Positions 48,939 through 56,738 of a stretch of 64,000 nucleotides of DNA are shown piece after piece. Source of the DNA: a virus; the IMG/VR virus record IMGVR_UViG_3300023178_003561, positions 1 through 64,000 of that record; one strand, 5' to 3'. Every line of letters begins with the position of its first letter. The stretch's first letter is position 1. Under the pieces are notes generated by a model. That model searched no databases and was not told the origin of the DNA. It was given only the letters and a program-made list of their open reading frames with translations. The position numbers were made by a program, and so were the translations under genes.

Positions 48939-49369
48939 TCGATCGGGCCTTTGACGATCTTGGCCTCAACTAGTTTCTTCCTGTTCTTCATGTGCTGTTT
49001 CTGTACATCCGCCTTTGATCCACCGAAGTAGGCCACGGCGTGTCCCTCCTTACACATGATCTGGCTCACTTGTTTTCCTTCAATTAAGAAGTCACCAAGC
49101 ACACGTCCAAACTTGCCCTTCATGTCCTCACCTTTCTTGCTGATTGTGGTCTGCAATACCGGTTTAGGTCCCAGTAACGATTTCAATCTCGCCTTTGCCG
49201 CAAGTCCAAATTTCTTTTCAATCTTGTCCCTTGTCCTTGATTCCGGCGTGTCTATGCCCATTATCCTCACACGCTCGTTCATCTGCCATATGCCGAAGCC
49301 CAGGTCGATGTCCACATCCACGGTGTCACCGTCTATGACCTTCTTTAATTTACATCTATACGTCCACAT
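48935..49369 (-). CDS. staphylococcal-nuclease-like (thermonuclease) protein
   Basis: 144 residues of the SNase fold: KVIDGDTVDVDIDLGFG at the N-terminus (calcium-site Asp), VRIMGIDTPESR (catalytic Arg region) and KFGRVLGDFLIEG near 85-97. It cleaves DNA or RNA when calcium is bound. No signal peptide is visible, so it acts in the cytoplasm or is released at lysis. Coupled to the lipoprotein gene upstream. Host DNA degradation or injection-stage nuclease are both possible. Confidence 0.85.
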   Translation of the reverse strand: MWTYRCKLKKVIDGDTVDVDIDLGFGIWQMNERVRIMGIDTPESRTRDKIEKKFGLAAKARLKSLLGPKPVLQTTISKKGEDMKGKFGRVLGDFLIEGKQVSQIMCKEGHAVAYFGGSKADVQKQHMKNRKKLVEAKIVKGPIE

Positions 49370-49713
49370 TATTCCGTCTCCTCGTAGTATTTCTTGTATT
49401 CCTCAAGTAGGTTGTTTGTTTCCTGTAATTTCTGTCTTATCTGTGCGAAGTTCTTGGCCAACAGTTCGAACTCTTTGTCCGTCAGTCCGAACAGCACGGG
49501 ATCTATGCCCTCCGCTTCCAATTTAGCGAACACCTCGTCAGCGTTCTCTGACGTGATGATGATCCATTTGATCTTTTCAAGATCTAGTGCTTCTGGATTA
49601 GGAAGGTTGAGTTTGGCCCTTGGCTCTTCGAGGGAGAATATCTTAACACGCTTCTCGCCCACGCTACAACCGGCCAGTAAAATCATCATTGCTATCAGTA
49701 ATATCTTATTCAT
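49369..49713 (-). CDS. lipoprotein, probable outer-membrane spanin
   Basis: 114 residues from the ATG at 49713 (another ATG at 49722). A signal peptide with lipobox LLAGC predicts lipidation, followed by an acidic mature part with a C-terminal helix (KNFAQIRQKLQETNNLLEEYKKYY). It directly follows an inner-membrane coiled-coil gene and precedes the nuclease. The pair looks like Rz/Rz1-type spanins; the coiled-coil helix supports that. Longer than typical Rz1 proteins, so some doubt remains. Confidence 0.68.
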   Translation of the reverse strand: MNKILLIAMMILLAGCSVGEKRVKIFSLEEPRAKLNLPNPEALDLEKIKWIIITSENADEVFAKLEAEGIDPVLFGLTDKEFELLAKNFAQIRQKLQETNNLLEEYKKYYEETE

Positions 49714-50179
49714 AGTGTACATAATTTGGATTTGCTAGGCTCGGACATTCCGGATTGATCTCCGACTTCTTGGTTGCTTTCAATTCTTCCTCTGTGTGCT
49801 CGGCACCTGAAGCCAGTTCCACACATCTCGCGGCGTTGTCCGCACCCTTGTTGATGATCCTCTCAATGGCCCCAGTCCTGTCTATGGCCAGTTTGCCAAT
49901 GTCTCTCTTGCCCTTGTTGAATCTCTTGTCCAACTCATCAAGATCCTTCTTGAAAGTCGAGATCAACACATTAAGTTTCTTGTTGCTTTCCAGTATGGCC
50001 TCGAAATCTTTCTTTTGTTGTTCTAAAACTTTAGTCTGTTCCGCTATGCCCTTTTCTAACTCGATCTGGTTTGCTTTCAGCGTGGCGTTGTCAGCCTTGA
50101 GTTTGTAGATGTAGGCGGCACCTCCGGCCAGTCCTACGACCATCACGAGTGTGATCAGCATTTTGATCTGTGAAAACAT
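49706..50179 (-). CDS. inner-membrane spanin-like protein
   Basis: 157 residues. One N-terminal transmembrane helix (MLITLVMVVGLAGGAAYIY), then a long coiled coil (about residues 28-95; LKANQIELEKGIAEQTKVLE). Near the end, C-rich AARCVELASG and PECPSLANPNYVHYE. This is the architecture of an Rz-type i-spanin, with an adjacent overlapping lipoprotein gene. A late promoter lies upstream. Confidence 0.7.
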   Translation of the reverse strand: MFSQIKMLITLVMVVGLAGGAAYIYKLKADNATLKANQIELEKGIAEQTKVLEQQKKDFEAILESNKKLNVLISTFKKDLDELDKRFNKGKRDIGKLAIDRTGAIERIINKGADNAARCVELASGAEHTEEELKATKKSEINPECPSLANPNYVHYE

Positions 50180-50186
50180 TATGTAC

Positions 50187-50194
50187 GTATTTAT
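50187..50194 (-). promoter_or_regulatory. late promoter motif ATAAATAC
   Basis: Minus-strand late element, seven bases before the ATG at 50179, overlapping the end of the endolysin gene. Confidence 0.62.
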
Positions 50195-50655
50195 TGAATA
50201 AGGCCAGGTTTATAAACGGTCTTGCCGTTTTCTTTCATGGCAGTAAGAACAGATTTACGATTGCCTTCTGACTTGTATGAAACATGAACCCAACCGGAAT
50301 CAGGTATGCCTGGTGTGTAGAACTCCAGTATCAGTTGATCGAAGTCTAGGTTGTCTTCTATGTATTTGGCCACATCGTAGTTGGGTGTGCCCGGACATTC
50401 TATGTCCACCGCTTCGCCTTTACAGTGCTGTGATTTACTTGAGCCGCCCACGGCCTCGTTCAATTTTGGCCCCCTGTATCCTGAATTGATCACTGTGACT
50501 CCAAATTTGTCTCTTACACGTTGCACCACGTTTCTGAATAATTGAGTTGCGTTTGCAAGGTGTTCTTCACCTGGAGTGTTGTCAATGCCCTGTCTCAGAG
50601 CAGTCTGACTCTTTGTGAATTCCTGTAACGTGAAGTTTTTACTTAATCTTACCAT
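50191..50655 (-). CDS. M15-family peptidase endolysin
   Basis: 154 residues. A Peptidase_M15_3 pattern is visible: SGYRGPKLNEAVGGSSKSQHCKGEAVDIEC near 58-87 supplies the zinc-binding His (QHCKG) and Asp (AVDIEC), and WVHVSYK near 122-128 supplies the final His. The first about 55 residues are a helical cap. Expected to cut peptidoglycan peptide bridges for host lysis. Position before the spanin-like pair supports this. Confidence 0.85.
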   Translation of the reverse strand: MVRLSKNFTLQEFTKSQTALRQGIDNTPGEEHLANATQLFRNVVQRVRDKFGVTVINSGYRGPKLNEAVGGSSKSQHCKGEAVDIECPGTPNYDVAKYIEDNLDFDQLILEFYTPGIPDSGWVHVSYKSEGNRKSVLTAMKENGKTVYKPGLIQ

Positions 50656-51389
50656 CCACTCTTACTTAACAGAGCAGACTCCCCGCCCTTGCTGAAAATG
50701 AATCTGTCTTCTGTGGTTTTGGTAATTTGGTACGGTCCAAAGTATTTTGTGAGCCACATGCACTCACTCATTGCGTCTGCGTCCAGTTTGAACGCCTTCA
50801 CTTCATTCATCATCATCTTGGTCTCGCCAAATGCGTGTAGTTCAAACTTCAATGTGTCTGCGTTCTGCTTCTTTATTGTGACGACATTGTTGTCCAGTCT
50901 GAACTCCATCATGTTGAACTTGTCGAAGAAGTCTTTTACTTCACCCAATCTCAGTTGTTGTACCTTTTGTGTGTAGGCGATCGGTGACCTTGGTAGAACA
51001 TCCGCTAAATTTTTACTCGATGCTTCGAAAGGCACAGTTCTCTTGTGGTATGTGAATTCAAATGTTTCGATGTTTGTAAGTTTCTTTAGATCGTCTAAGA
51101 ATTTTCTAATGTGTTGGTCCACTTGTTCTACTCTTGCGAATTCTATGAATACCCTGTACTTGCCGTCTTCCATAGTGCCCGGTGTGGCGTCCGCGTCCAG
51201 CACTTCCTTGTATCCGGTCTCTGCGAAACGTTCCAGGTCCTTGGCCGCCGCCTGGCTGTCCGCCGTGAACGCAAGAACCATGATGTTCCTGTCGTCACCC
51301 ATCTTGGACTTGAACTGGTCCACTGAGAAACGTTTCCCAATTATGCCTTCGAGGTCTCCTGCTTTCAATCCTTCATTAACTAATGTCAT
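50649..51389 (-). CDS. hypothetical protein
   Basis: 246 residues, alpha/beta. N-terminal MTLVNEGLKAGDLEGIIGKRFSVDQF, then KYRVFIEFARVEQVDQHIRKF and a C-terminal YFGPYQITKT. No domain was recognised with confidence. Related proteins are common next to lysis genes of marine T4-like phages. It overlaps the endolysin start by seven bases, suggesting joint late expression. Confidence 0.62.
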   Translation of the reverse strand: MTLVNEGLKAGDLEGIIGKRFSVDQFKSKMGDDRNIMVLAFTADSQAAAKDLERFAETGYKEVLDADATPGTMEDGKYRVFIEFARVEQVDQHIRKFLDDLKKLTNIETFEFTYHKRTVPFEASSKNLADVLPRSPIAYTQKVQQLRLGEVKDFFDKFNMMEFRLDNNVVTIKKQNADTLKFELHAFGETKMMMNEVKAFKLDADAMSECMWLTKYFGPYQITKTTEDRFIFSKGGESALLSKSGW

Positions 51390-51858
51390 TTGCTGTATTT
51401 AGGTCTCCGACCATCTCGTCAGTAGCATCTTGGCTGTCGATCTCGTCCTTGCCGTGTTTGAAATTGCCAATTAATTCTTTTGGCATCTTGATCTCAACCA
51501 CCCAGATGTCATGGGCGTCGATCTTGCCTTTTGTTGTGCCTGGTCTGTAGTCCTCTGGACCCTTGATAGTCCTTGGTTTCAGTAATTCATCTTTTTTGTA
51601 TGATACTTTACAACCTCTGTCAAGTAATCTCTTACCACCTGCAGGGTCTGGCATTTTATCTGCTGGCCACATGAATGAACATGTGACAAAATGTCTTGAA
51701 TCGTTCGGACCTGACAGCAGTTCTCCCTCTTGCCAGTTCTCGAAAACGTACACGTCCAGTTCATCTATCACACGCTCGAAGTCTTTCAGGATGCCTAGTG
51801 TAGGTCCCACTGCGTATAGTGACTGTGTGTTTCGGATTATGTCTAGTACATCATGCAT
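51376..51858 (-). CDS. conserved hypothetical protein
   Basis: 160 residues from the ATG at 51858. Helical N-terminus (MHDVLDIIRNTQSLYAV), then aromatic segments (DVYVFENWQEGELLSG, HFVTCSFMWPADKMP) and an IWVVEIKMP strand. No family recognised. A late promoter variant lies ten bases upstream of its ATG. Confidence 0.6.
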   Translation of the reverse strand: MHDVLDIIRNTQSLYAVGPTLGILKDFERVIDELDVYVFENWQEGELLSGPNDSRHFVTCSFMWPADKMPDPAGGKRLLDRGCKVSYKKDELLKPRTIKGPEDYRPGTTKGKIDAHDIWVVEIKMPKELIGNFKHGKDEIDSQDATDEMVGDLNTANDIS

Positions 51859-51867
51859 TTGCAAGTG

Positions 51868-51875
51868 TTATTTAT
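51868..51875 (-). promoter_or_regulatory. late promoter motif ATAAATAA
   Basis: Minus-strand late element upstream of the ATG at 51858, bordering the 350-base region that holds the only plus-strand gene. Confidence 0.55.
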
Positions 51876-51911
51876 CTGAAATATCTGTGTTGTAAAATAT
51901 GCATAGTTATT

Positions 51912-51925
51912 TTGGAAATTTCCAA
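51912..51925. repeat. 14-bp palindrome TTGGAAATTTCCAA
   Basis: A perfect inverted repeat without a spacer in the divergent gap between the leftward gene at 51858 and the rightward gene at 51998. Symmetry and position fit an operator for a dimeric repressor or a bidirectional control site; no protein is known to bind it. Confidence 0.6.
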
Positions 51926-51997
51926 GTAAGTATTTGTACATGATTCCATATCAAAACAGAATCAAAAATCAATCCAACAACAACCTACAGGAGCATT

Positions 51998-52225
51998 ATG
52001 CTATCATATCACAGCCTACAACTACGGCCTTTATTCCAACGGAAACTATGGAAGGAGATGAGGAAAAAGCGGGTCTACGACAAGCGTGTCAAATTATACA
52101 TGCTGAACGAGGACTGGTTGAGGATAAGGAAGCAGAAGGACAGGCGTAGGCGCCGTGTGCTGTTGAAGTTGTGGAAGGCCAGGAGAGAAGCGATACTGCG
52201 TAGGAGATACGCGGACGTTATTTGA
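51998..52225 (+). CDS. only plus-strand gene: highly basic small protein
   Basis: 75 residues with about 25 Arg/Lys, runs such as RKQKDRRRRRVLLKLWKARRE and RRR motifs, and a helical outline; likely a nucleic-acid-binding protein. A CAGGAG ribosome site sits four bases before the ATG, better than many neighbours. It faces opposite to every other gene here and ends inside the next gene's stop (overlap 52218-52225). No good sigma70 promoter was seen, only the palindrome at 51912. Unknown family. Confidence 0.6.
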   Translation: MLSYHSLQLRPLFQRKLWKEMRKKRVYDKRVKLYMLNEDWLRIRKQKDRRRRRVLLKLWKARREAILRRRYADVI

Positions 52226-52493
52226 CGAACTCGTCCATCGCCTCTGCGTACCACTGGCGATAGTGTTGTTCTATCCTTTCGAACGGAATTTGATCCCGTT
52301 GTGCTACCGGTATACCTGGTAGGTCATTCTTCAGGACTTTTTTATTGACAAGGTCAAGCACCACTGTGTATTCCTGCATCTTGCCTGGTCCAATTTTCTT
52401 TTTTGACAGTGTGACAAATTCATCAAACTTTTTGTCCGGCTTGATTGTATAACTGACACAGAAGTATCTCTTCTTTGCGTGTTTCTTACCCAT
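52218..52493 (-). CDS. hypothetical protein after gp44
   Basis: 91 residues from the ATG at 52493. Basic N-terminus (MGKKHAKKRYFCVSYTI), strand-rich middle and a helical tail with RIEQHYRQWYAEAMDEF. It overlaps gp44 by eight bases, a position where T4 has the small clamp-loader subunit gp62. At 91 residues it is too short for gp62 (187), and I see no clear similarity. Confidence 0.6.
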   Translation of the reverse strand: MGKKHAKKRYFCVSYTIKPDKKFDEFVTLSKKKIGPGKMQEYTVVLDLVNKKVLKNDLPGIPVAQRDQIPFERIEQHYRQWYAEAMDEFVK

Positions 52494-53412
52494 TAGACAA
52501 CCTAGCAAGTTTTATCATTGTTGCGGCAAGATTTATTTCTGGATCTGCTATTGCAGGATGATCGACCATTCCTTGTTTTATTATTAAAACAGCCTTATCT
52601 TGTTGATCCTCATCTTTAGATATGAGATCCAGGTTGTTGTACAGCCATCTGTAGATGCTTTCACACTCCTGTGGATTGGCCTTGGACACCACAAGCCTTC
52701 TAGCCTCGTTGACCTTGCCTTGTTTGAACAACTCTACCATTTGAGTCATCCAATCCTGCTGTAAGTTTTCTTGTGCGGCCGGCGGATAAAGTTTTCCATC
52801 TTTAACATTTTGTTGTACTGCGTTGATGCATTTTCTTAGATCCGGATAGCAAGATCTGACGTATGTATCAACCGTGTCTATATCTATCTCGACCTGTTCC
52901 GCAACTAAAATTTCTGCCACTCTCGCTGTGTATTCTGTTTTGTCTAGCGTGTCCATCTTAAATCCTTGACACCTGCTTTTGATTGCCGCGATTATTCTAT
53001 GATATTCGTTGCAAGTCAAAATAAATCTTGCACTGCTGGCAAATTCCTCCATTACACCACGTAGCGCCGCCTGTGCATTTGGTGACATGTAATCCGCTTC
53101 GTCTAACAGTACATATTTAAATTCTCCAAATGGCATTATTTGTATAAAATTTGTAATCCTGTTTCTTACTTCGTCAACACCAGTCTCTCTTGCCGCATTG
53201 ATGTGAAGTATGTCATAACTGTTGACATCCAACTCGTTCAAAAGCACTTTGGCCAAAGTTGTTTTGCCTGTGCCGGGAGAGCCATGAAACAACAAATGTG
53301 GAATTGACTTTTCTGCTATCCAACTTTCCACTTGTTTTTTTTGTGTTTCGTCCCTGACCACATATTCCTTCACAGTCTTAGGTCTGTATTTCTCTACCCA
53401 CAGTTCTTTCAT
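52486..53412 (-). CDS. 44: clamp-loader ATPase subunit (T4 gp44-like)
   Basis: 308 residues. Start MKELWVEKYRPKT is the clamp-loader signature, Walker A GSPGTGKTT at 44-52, Walker B VLLDEADYM near 100-108, sensor 1 FILTCNEYHRI and the SRC motif IKSRCQGF near 155. It loads gp45 onto primer-template DNA with ATP. ATGA overlap with a short ORF upstream. Confidence 0.92.
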   Translation of the reverse strand: MKELWVEKYRPKTVKEYVVRDETQKKQVESWIAEKSIPHLLFHGSPGTGKTTLAKVLLNELDVNSYDILHINAARETGVDEVRNRITNFIQIMPFGEFKYVLLDEADYMSPNAQAALRGVMEEFASSARFILTCNEYHRIIAAIKSRCQGFKMDTLDKTEYTARVAEILVAEQVEIDIDTVDTYVRSCYPDLRKCINAVQQNVKDGKLYPPAAQENLQQDWMTQMVELFKQGKVNEARRLVVSKANPQECESIYRWLYNNLDLISKDEDQQDKAVLIIKQGMVDHPAIADPEINLAATMIKLARLSNG

Positions 53413-53576
53413 CTACGTAACCATTTCCTCGCCGCCTCGATTGGATTCTTCAGTCCAGCGTACGTCTTGTCTATGAACTCGATGTGTTTGTACAACACCT
53501 CGCTGAGCTCATCAACACTTTTCTGTAGTCTATCAATCTTGTCTTGTAATTTTTTTATGTCTTGTTTTTCCACCAT
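53409..53576 (-). CDS. small coiled-coil protein upstream of gp44 (55 aa)
   Basis: 55 codons beginning MVEKQDIKKLQDKID, a heptad-like helix with a basic end. Its TGA overlaps the gp44 ATG as ATGA. A TATAAT-like box lies just upstream. No family identified. Likely real because it closes the gap between the UV endonuclease and gp44. Confidence 0.6.
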   Translation of the reverse strand: MVEKQDIKKLQDKIDRLQKSVDELSEVLYKHIEFIDKTYAGLKNPIEAARKWLRR

Positions 53577-53579
53577 ACC

Positions 53580-54617
53580 TTATATTATAGTATTTTCTAC
53601 CCATTGTCTATATAATTGTTCCGCGGCCAGGTTCTTACCTTTTGCTTCTGTCTGTATGTCGAAGTGTTCTCGGAAACTCAGGGCCCAGTCATTTACCTTC
53701 CTGTTTGGTAACAGGTCCGAGTGTGCCCGCAATTTCTGTTTCTTGCAACCACGCTCCAGCAACATCCGGATGTCATGCATCTCCGTGTGCGTCTTGTCTC
53801 CTAAATTCGCTGGTGCCAGGTGTTCGTCCCTAGAATAAGAATAGTGTAGTGTAGGCCTTACGCCACGCCATGAATCGACAACTCTTTTTACCCTGTCATC
53901 GTTTGCGTCAATGTATTCCTCGTCTCTGATCCAGTGATGGTGTATATCTAGGACAAGTGCTAGGTCCTTTTCAAGTTCCAGCGAAGCATCCAGTCCCCAA
54001 CCCATTTCGTCATTCTCGATTGTGATCAGGTTACGTGCCTCTTGTGATAATCTCGGAAGTGCTTTTCGTATGCCATCTGGTCCTTGTCGGCCCGAGATGT
54101 GTACATTTATCTTGCAACCATCCTGGAATGACTTACCGAAACCCATCCAACGTGCCATGTCAGCATGGTACTCAAATTCTTCTATGCTTCTCTCTACGAT
54201 ATCTGGCGTTGCACTGGACAGTACACAGAACTGTCCTGGGTGGAAACTGACCTTGACGTCAAGCCTCCTGGACATCTCGCCAACTGGTGCGAATATGCTC
54301 TCACAGTGATCCTGTATGTGTGGCTGTTGCCACCATGACTTCCAGTCCTTCTCGGTGTAGCCCTGTAGCATCTCGCTACCCAGCCTCACCTGTCTACGTT
54401 CTTTTGGAAGTGTGCCCACACGCTCTATCAGTCTACGTGCCGCTGTTGCGTTGTGGTTCATTATGTCCCACTGCCTCTGTTCGGCCTCTTCCTTGTGTTC
54501 CCTCAGCCAACGCATGGTGGTTGAACGGCCATTGAGATCACGATCCTTGGCATTCACCTTCATGCCTCCGAACTCGGACTTGTCATTGAGCCATTTGCAA
54601 CAGAAACCTATACGCAT
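53580..54617 (-). CDS. UV-damage endonuclease (UVDE family)
   Basis: 345 residues with a TIM-barrel metal-binding outline: HPGQFCVL near 131-138, KINVHISGRQG near 168-178, TIENDEMGWG and VLDIHHHW near 220. UVDE nicks DNA beside UV photoproducts and other lesions, starting repair. A sigma70 promoter lies directly upstream, so it is probably early. Useful for phage in sunlit surface water; T4 uses a different enzyme (DenV). Confidence 0.85.
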   Translation of the reverse strand: MRIGFCCKWLNDKSEFGGMKVNAKDRDLNGRSTTMRWLREHKEEAEQRQWDIMNHNATAARRLIERVGTLPKERRQVRLGSEMLQGYTEKDWKSWWQQPHIQDHCESIFAPVGEMSRRLDVKVSFHPGQFCVLSSATPDIVERSIEEFEYHADMARWMGFGKSFQDGCKINVHISGRQGPDGIRKALPRLSQEARNLITIENDEMGWGLDASLELEKDLALVLDIHHHWIRDEEYIDANDDRVKRVVDSWRGVRPTLHYSYSRDEHLAPANLGDKTHTEMHDIRMLLERGCKKQKLRAHSDLLPNRKVNDWALSFREHFDIQTEAKGKNLAAEQLYRQWVENTII

Positions 54618-54623
54618 ACAATT

Positions 54624-54651
54624 ATTATAACACAGAAGTCTTATTTGTCAA
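54624..54651 (-). promoter_or_regulatory. sigma70-type promoter for the UVDE gene
   Basis: Minus-strand TTGACA (54646-54651), 16-base spacer ending CTGTGT, TATAAT (54624-54629). The -35 lies in the Ile-Asp-Lys end codons of the ParB-like gene. Confidence 0.72.
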
Positions 54652-55012
54652 TTTGAGATTGTGCCCAATCATTGATTAAACCAGACACTTTTAACTTGAA
54701 TTTGCTATCCCTGTCAACGTCTCTGAGGATCTTGTTGGCTTTGGCCAGTTGCAGTCCTTGTCTTACTGGGACCTTTATTGCTAGTGCAGTCTTCTTCCGT
54801 TGTTTCTTCAATGCCTGGACCCTGTGCCAGCCATCTAATAATATGAAGTATCCGGAATCTTTTATAGGTGCCACCAAAATAGGCTTCTGTTTCTTGTTCT
54901 TTGTAAGTCCCTTTATCCAGGTCCTCTTCTCCTTGTTCAACGGTCGTTCAACTCCCAGTCCTATGTCAGCCATGGTAACAAGTTTTTTTATCTCTACATT
55001 AATCGGTTTCAT
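54641..55012 (-). CDS. ParB-N-like domain protein
   Basis: 123 residues. A ParB N-terminal-type nuclease/ATPase fold is suggested by KPILVAPIKDSGYFILLDGWHRVQALKKQ near 42-70, containing the DGWHR signature (cf. DGxHR). It lacks a helix-turn-helix domain, so it is a stand-alone ParB-like domain, as found near phage modification genes. Activity unknown (DNA nicking or CTP binding). It overlaps the next ORF by 14 bases. Confidence 0.78.
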   Translation of the reverse strand: MKPINVEIKKLVTMADIGLGVERPLNKEKRTWIKGLTKNKKQKPILVAPIKDSGYFILLDGWHRVQALKKQRKKTALAIKVPVRQGLQLAKANKILRDVDRDSKFKLKVSGLINDWAQSQIDK

Positions 55013-55250
55013 AGTCTATGTAATCAATGTTGTCTATGATTTGCCAATCTGGTCCTTTGGGCCAAGGTTTGGGTCTTGCTGGTAGGTCATTCACATCCGT
55101 TGTGTCTCTGTACTTGTTGGCACAGATGGGTCCACAGAAAGGTTTTATTATTCTCTTATCACCTGCGTCGTCGTGTATGTTGTCATACCAATAGATGGCG
55201 TCCATGAATACAGCCTTGCAAACATAACAGGTGTGTATTTTTTTAATCAT
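54999..55250 (-). CDS. small zinc-ribbon-like protein
   Basis: 83 residues. CYVCKAVF and FCGPICANKYRD form a possible zinc site (C8, C11, then CGPIC near 39-43). The C-terminal half is Pro/Asp-rich (LPARPKPWPKGPDWQ). Function unknown. Overlaps its neighbours on both sides. Confidence 0.62.
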   Translation of the reverse strand: MIKKIHTCYVCKAVFMDAIYWYDNIHDDAGDKRIIKPFCGPICANKYRDTTDVNDLPARPKPWPKGPDWQIIDNIDYIDYETD

Positions 55251-55686
55251 TGCCCGGCAGTGATTTCATTTGTTCCATGCCGCCTGTGTTGATATATCCT
55301 GCCTGTTTCCTATTGAATTCGGGTTCGTCATCTGACACTAACAAGATGTCATTCTCGTCTATCATCCTTACTTCCAGTTCAACACCTTCTTTCTTGACTT
55401 TGAATCCCCTGCTCCACCTGCCGTGTGCGACCATCACCCATTCACCGACCTTGACGTCCTCCTGTTGATTACCCACTGCGTAGACTCTGGCCCACCGTGG
55501 ATGTATTCCACTTGCCGTGCCGTCGTCGTCCATCATGATGATTCCACCTTTTGATTTTGTCTCACCAAAGTGCATGTCCGATACCAACACCCTTTTCTTC
55601 AAAGGTGTGATGTCGCTGTCTACGGTGTATTGTTTACCACCGTGTGAACCAAATCCTTTTGACTTTAGGTCTTCTATCTGTCCCAT
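55243..55686 (-). CDS. GroES-like co-chaperonin (T4 gp31-type)
   Basis: 147 residues. The core resembles Cpn10: ITPLKKRVLVSDM near 26-38, a mobile-loop region about 40-55 (GETKSKGGIIMMDDDG), RVYAVGNQQEDVKVGEWVMV and NDILLV. In T4, gp31 replaces GroES so the capsid protein can fold in GroEL. The C-terminal 35 residues extend beyond GroES. Longer than E. coli GroES, as expected for phage versions. Confidence 0.82.
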   Translation of the reverse strand: MGQIEDLKSKGFGSHGGKQYTVDSDITPLKKRVLVSDMHFGETKSKGGIIMMDDDGTASGIHPRWARVYAVGNQQEDVKVGEWVMVAHGRWSRGFKVKKEGVELEVRMIDENDILLVSDDEPEFNRKQAGYINTGGMEQMKSLPGND

Positions 55687-55707
55687 AGTAATATTATTTT
55701 ATTAGAT

Positions 55708-56301
55708 TTATTTCGGTGCGTCAAGTTTTTTGTACCCGAATCTGTCAAAGTCTTCTGCATGATGTTGGTTGATCCATTTCACAGCCACAGGTGTCAGCAC
55801 TCTACTTCGTAGAACGTACTCTACAGATTTGTTGATCCTTGATTTTAACTGAAACTGCAATGACTCTGACACATGGTTCCTGAGGTAGTCCCACGCACTG
55901 CCTAATTCAGAAAACGGTATGTATATGGTGTGTTCTGGTAGTCCCTCGCAGAAGTGAGACTGTGGCAGTCGATGCTCTCGTGGATAGCGGTTGTATCGAG
56001 TGCTTGTAATCCAATAGTCGAACTCGCAACGATGGTAGTGCTCACGTCCTGGTCGCAAGATCCAGTGTTGGTACATAGATATCATCCTATCATAGGGATC
56101 ACGATGCACACAGAAAATAGTGTAGTCCTTGATGCGGTCCTGTGTTTGCCTGTCTAATTCTTTCCAAGATAAATGCTTGTAACCGTTGTGTTCGAAATCC
56201 AGGGTTCCCTTACCAGGCACGAAGAATGCTTCTCTCAGTGCTGTGCCACCGGTTCTTGGTGTATGACAGAATGCCAGTTTGTGATCATGATTCCACAACA
56301 T
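55708..56301 (-). CDS. sulfotransferase-like protein
   Basis: 197 residues. The 5'-phosphosulfate loop FCHTPRTGGTALREAF at about 11-26 and a 3'-phosphate-binding FCVHRDPYDRMISMYQHW near 63-80 match sulfotransferases using PAPS. The domain is short, and the substrate (sugar, lipid or protein) is unknown. Such genes in marine phages may change surface or tail glycans. Medium confidence because phage members are divergent. Confidence 0.76.
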   Translation of the reverse strand: MLWNHDHKLAFCHTPRTGGTALREAFFVPGKGTLDFEHNGYKHLSWKELDRQTQDRIKDYTIFCVHRDPYDRMISMYQHWILRPGREHYHRCEFDYWITSTRYNRYPREHRLPQSHFCEGLPEHTIYIPFSELGSAWDYLRNHVSESLQFQLKSRINKSVEYVLRSRVLTPVAVKWINQHHAEDFDRFGYKKLDAPK

Positions 56302-56318
56302 CGGCGGTTGTTTTTTTA

Positions 56319-56738
56319 TTATTCTAGTCCGTCAAGTGCGGCGTCGATGCCTTGTTTAGGTGCTTCCTGGCTAGTTTTTGTTACCTTTGGTGCTTGTTCG
56401 ACTTTTGTAACAACTTTTTTTTGAGGTGCAGGTTTTTTCGCAACCGGAGTCATTTTTTGTATTTTGCTCTGTGGTGGTGGAGTTTTGACTATAGGTTGTG
56501 GACGGTCTCTCGCGGGTGTGTCGTCCACCTTGCCTTTCGGCTGTTCGTAATACTTCTGTATCACTTGATCTTTGGTGTTTACCACTCTATTACCAACACC
56601 AAGAACGTCACCCCTTGCGTTCACGTTCATGTTGCCGACCGCTCTTACTGACTCGTTGGCCGCTCTCAGTTTTTCTATGTCCACCATGCGTCCCTGCATG
56701 GTTCTGTACATTCTTTTTCTCGGTGCTCTTGCTACCAT
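56319..56738 (-). CDS. Pro/Lys-rich virion-region protein
   Basis: 139 residues. A conserved-looking N-terminal half (RMYRTMQGRMVDIEKLRAANESVRAVGNM begins it) with VNARGDVLGVGNRVV, followed by a Pro/Lys/Gln-rich disordered half. No catalytic motif. A good AGGAG ribosome site precedes the ATG. I recall similar proteins in marine T4-like phages, but their role is unknown. Confidence 0.62.
   Translation of the reverse strand: MVARAPRKRMYRTMQGRMVDIEKLRAANESVRAVGNMNVNARGDVLGVGNRVVNTKDQVIQKYYEQPKGKVDDTPARDRPQPIVKTPPPQSKIQKMTPVAKKPAPQKKVVTKVEQAPKVTKTSQEAPKQGIDAALDGLE

Noticed and set aside
51934-52149. Second plus-strand ORF in another frame over the basic 75-residue ORF
   Set aside because: It lacks a good ribosome site, whereas the ATG at 51998 has CAGGAG; composition is unremarkable.
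52218-52493. gp62, the second clamp-loader subunit, expected after gp44
   Set aside because: The ORF here has 91 residues against 187 in T4 and no visible similarity.
53584-53610. Possible promoter TAGACA-15-TATAAT before the small ORF and gp44
   Set aside because: Spacing is short and the -35 is weak; the TATAAT alone is not enough.
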